A program made the position numbers and the translations under genes. From Salinigranum rubrum (GTDB lineage: Archaea; Halobacteriota; Halobacteria; Halobacteriales; Haloferacaceae), in the NCBI RefSeq assembly GCF_002906575.1, contig NZ_CP026309.1, forward strand, positions 558,001-622,000: a DNA stretch of 64,000 bases. The letters run 5' to 3'. Positions 62,164 to 64,000 of the stretch are shown here, piece by piece. Each line of letters opens with the position of its first letter. Within the stretch, counting starts at the first letter, position 1. The notes beneath the pieces were generated by a model. The model did no database searches. It had not been told where the DNA came from and was given only the letters and a program-made list of their open reading frames with translations.

Positions 62164-64000
62164 TCATCGACTCGCGTCGACCCCACCGTCGGCTCGTGCG
62201 GACGCCGTGCTCGTGTCCCCACTCGGTGACGCGGATTCGATCGGACCGCTCTCGGGCGTGGTCGGGGACGCCTCGGCCCGCACCTCGAACTTCGAGACCT
62301 GGTCGTGGAGGTCGTCGGCGAGTGCGGAGACGCGTTTGATCGTCGTCGACGCCTCCGACAGCGAGGCGGCCTGCTCTTCGGTCGCCGCGGAGACGTTGCT
62401 CGCCTCGGCCGCCGCCTGGTCGCTCGCGCTGGCCACCTCGCCGACCATCGCGACGACCTCTTCGGCGGAGGCAGCCTGGTCGCCGGTGGCGTCGTTGATC
62501 TCCTGGATGCCGCTCTCGGCGTTCTCGATAGCGTCGGAAATCTCGTCGAACATCGCCACCGCGTTCTCGATGGTCTCCGAGCCCGACTCGACGCGCGCTG
62601 TCATCTCGCGGATGCCGTCGACCGTCTCGCTCGTCGTCGACTGGACCTCGTTGATGCGACGCTCGATGTCGGACGTCTCCCTCGCGGCCTCCCCTGCCAG
62701 CTCTTTTATCTCGTCCGCGACGACGGCGAACCCTTCGCCGGCCTCGCCGACGCGGGCGGCTTCGATCGAGGCGTTCAGCGCGAGCAGGTTCGTCTGCTCG
62801 GCGATATCGGTGATGATGTCGACGACCGCTCCGATCTCGCCCATCTCCGTTTCGAGGGCCGCGACCCGCGATGCGGCCTCCTTCGCCTGCGCTTCCATGG
62901 CCTGTATCTCGCTGGTCGCCTCGGACGCGTACTCCTTCCCTTCGATCCCTCGCTCGACGGCGGTCGACGCCGTGTCGGTGACCTCGTCGGTCGACGCGGC
63001 GATCTCCTCGACGGTCGCCGATAGCTCGGTCATCTCCTCCGAGATCCGCTGGAGGTTCTCGTTCTGTTCCTCGGCGCCTTGGGAGACTTCCTCGACGGAG
63101 CCCGCTACCTCCTCGCTGGCGATTTCGATCTCCTCGACGCTGGCCGTCACCTCCTCGCTCGACGCGGCTACCTCGTCGGCGACGCGCTGGACGGTGGTGA
63201 GGCTCGCGCTCAACTGATCGATGCCGTTCTGGAGGTTCACGAGCACCCTGCCGTACGTCCCGGGAGCGTCGGTGTCGAGCGTCTGATCGAGGTCTCCCCG
63301 TTCGAGGTCCTCGCTCGCTGCGGAGATCTGGTCGAACCCGGCCGAGAGCTGTTTCACTCCCGCTTCGAGCGAGCCCATGACGTCCCCGTAGGTGCCCGGG
63401 TAGTCCGTCTCGACCTCCTGATTCAGCTCGCCCGTCTGGACGTTCCGGCTGATCCGTTCGAGTTCTCCGAACAGTCCCTGCAGGTTCCGCTGCATCTCGT
63501 TGAACGCCTCGACCATCTGCCCGATTTCGTCGTCCTCGACGTGGTCGTCGACCGTGGCGTCGAGGTCGCCCTGACTGATGGCGACCGCACACTCAGAGAG
63601 CCGTTCGACGGGTCTGGTGATGCGCCGTGAGACGAACAGGCCGATGCCGATGGCGGCGACGAACGCCCCGACGGTCAGCCCCAGTATCTCCAGTTGTGTC
63701 TGGCGGGCGGTCCGGTCGGCGACGGCGACCTGTGTCTCCAGATCGGACTGTGCGGACGCTTCGATGGCGTGTGCCTCCGACTCCATCTCGGTTCGGAGCG
63801 CGTCCATCTCCGCCGCCGTCTGTGCGGCGCGCTCGGTCTCGCCGGCCGCTTGCGCCTCGAAGAACTCCTCGGCGAGCCGGTCGTACTCGTCGTGCTGGGT
63901 CCGAATCGTGGCGAGCTGTTCTTCCTGCGTCTCGCTCAGATGGGTCCCCGCTAACCCCTGTGCCTCCTCGGTGAACTTCTCGCTCGCCGTGTTGAACTCC
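62164..64000 (-). CDS. methyl-accepting chemotaxis transducer (Htr), N-terminus off the window
   Basis: The frame is open to the right window edge, so the N-terminus (first helix and sensing domain) is missing. The visible part has an extracellular-type helical tail, a membrane helix ([19 protein letters not shown]), a HAMP domain ([22 protein letters not shown]), HAMP-like repeats, and the signalling hairpin around [20 protein letters not shown]. The end is a Thr/Ser/Asp-rich tail. Role: receptor for chemotaxis. The full gene likely extends upstream by a few hundred bases. Confidence 0.9.
   Translation of the reverse strand, partial: EFNTASEKFTEEAQGLAGTHLSETQEEQLATIRTQHDEYDRLAEEFFEAQAAGETERAAQTAAEMDALRTEMESEAHAIEASAQSDLETQVAVADRTARQTQLEILGLTVGAFVAAIGIGLFVSRRITRPVERLSECAVAISQGDLDATVDDHVEDDEIGQMVEAFNEMQRNLQGLFGELERISRNVQTGELNQEVETDYPGTYGDVMGSLEAGVKQLSAGFDQISAASEDLERGDLDQTLDTDAPGTYGRVLVNLQNGIDQLSASLTTVQRVADEVAASSEEVTASVEEIEIASEEVAGSVEEVSQGAEEQNENLQRISEEMTELSATVEEIAASTDEVTDTASTAVERGIEGKEYASEATSEIQAMEAQAKEAASRVAALETEMGEIGAVVDIITDIAEQTNLLALNASIEAARVGEAGEGFAVVADEIKELAGEAARETSDIERRINEVQSTTSETVDGIREMTARVESGSETIENAVAMFDEISDAIENAESGIQEINDATGDQAASAEEVVAMVGEVASASDQAAAEASNVSAATEEQAASLSEASTTIKRVSALADDLHDQVSKFEVRAEASPTTPESGPIESASPSGDTSTASARADGGVDASR

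Overview
The window is chromosomal DNA from an extremely halophilic archaeon (class Halobacteria). Evidence: very high GC, acidic proteins, AT-rich TATA boxes about 25 bp before many start codons (leaderless transcripts), and marker genes such as the cdrL/cdrS-ftsZ2 cell-division locus next to ncsA, Bat-type and TrmB/Lrp regulators, haloarchaeal-type histidine kinase and Htr transducers, and a fused CoxI/III oxidase. I saw no rRNA, tRNA, insertion sequence or CRISPR array. The first gene (DNA methyltransferase) and the last (Htr transducer) run off the window edges.

Layout. 1-11.3 kb: end of a DNA methylase, L-lactate dehydrogenase, then assimilatory nitrate use: NarK transporter, two tandem NasA nitrate reductases, ferredoxin-nitrite reductase, a small haloarchaeal protein and a MOSC protein. 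11.5-21.3 kb: housekeeping and orphan genes (Rio2 kinase, lipoprotein with a CDGSH gene remnant behind it, AIM24, lipoate ligase-like protein, endonuclease IV, methyltransferase, OsmC, Zn ribbon, a TM protein with an endonuclease-fold-like head, NcsA). 21.6-23.8 kb: ftsZ2, cdrS, cdrL with a striking set of GTAAGAC repeats. 23.9-39.2 kb: late cobalamin assembly/salvage (HAD, cbiB, cobS, cobY, cobT, cobD, cbiZ, cbiA, cobA, cbiP), interrupted by a glycosidase and two paralogous haloarchaeal signalling-type genes, ending in yqeC-like and mobA genes. 39.4-52.7 kb: a soluble Htr transducer, several regulators, a MinD-like ATPase with an overlapping partner gene, a PhoD phosphatase, Bat-like regulator, UbiA-like prenyltransferase, 7TM histidine kinase, CBS protein. 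52.7-64 kb: a structured intergenic element, a membrane metalloprotease, Spo0M-like protein, then the cytochrome oxidase block (DUF6789-like, CoxII, CoxI/III, CoxIV), CcdA/TlpA thiol-redox pair and a membrane Htr transducer.

How the parts fit. NarK, NasA and NirA import nitrate and reduce it to ammonium; NasA needs molybdopterin guanine dinucleotide, which MobA makes. The cobalamin genes cover a,c-diamide formation through nucleotide loop assembly and cobinamide salvage, but no corrin-ring genes are in view. CcdA/TlpA next to the oxidase may serve its copper or thiol maturation.

A technical point colours the reading: six genes (ncsA, cobS, cobY, the second signalling-type gene, the M50 protease and the Spo0M-like gene) carry frame breaks, nearly all explained by one missing G in a G run on the coding strand. 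This looks more like sequence error than decay, so I annotate them as disrupted CDSs.
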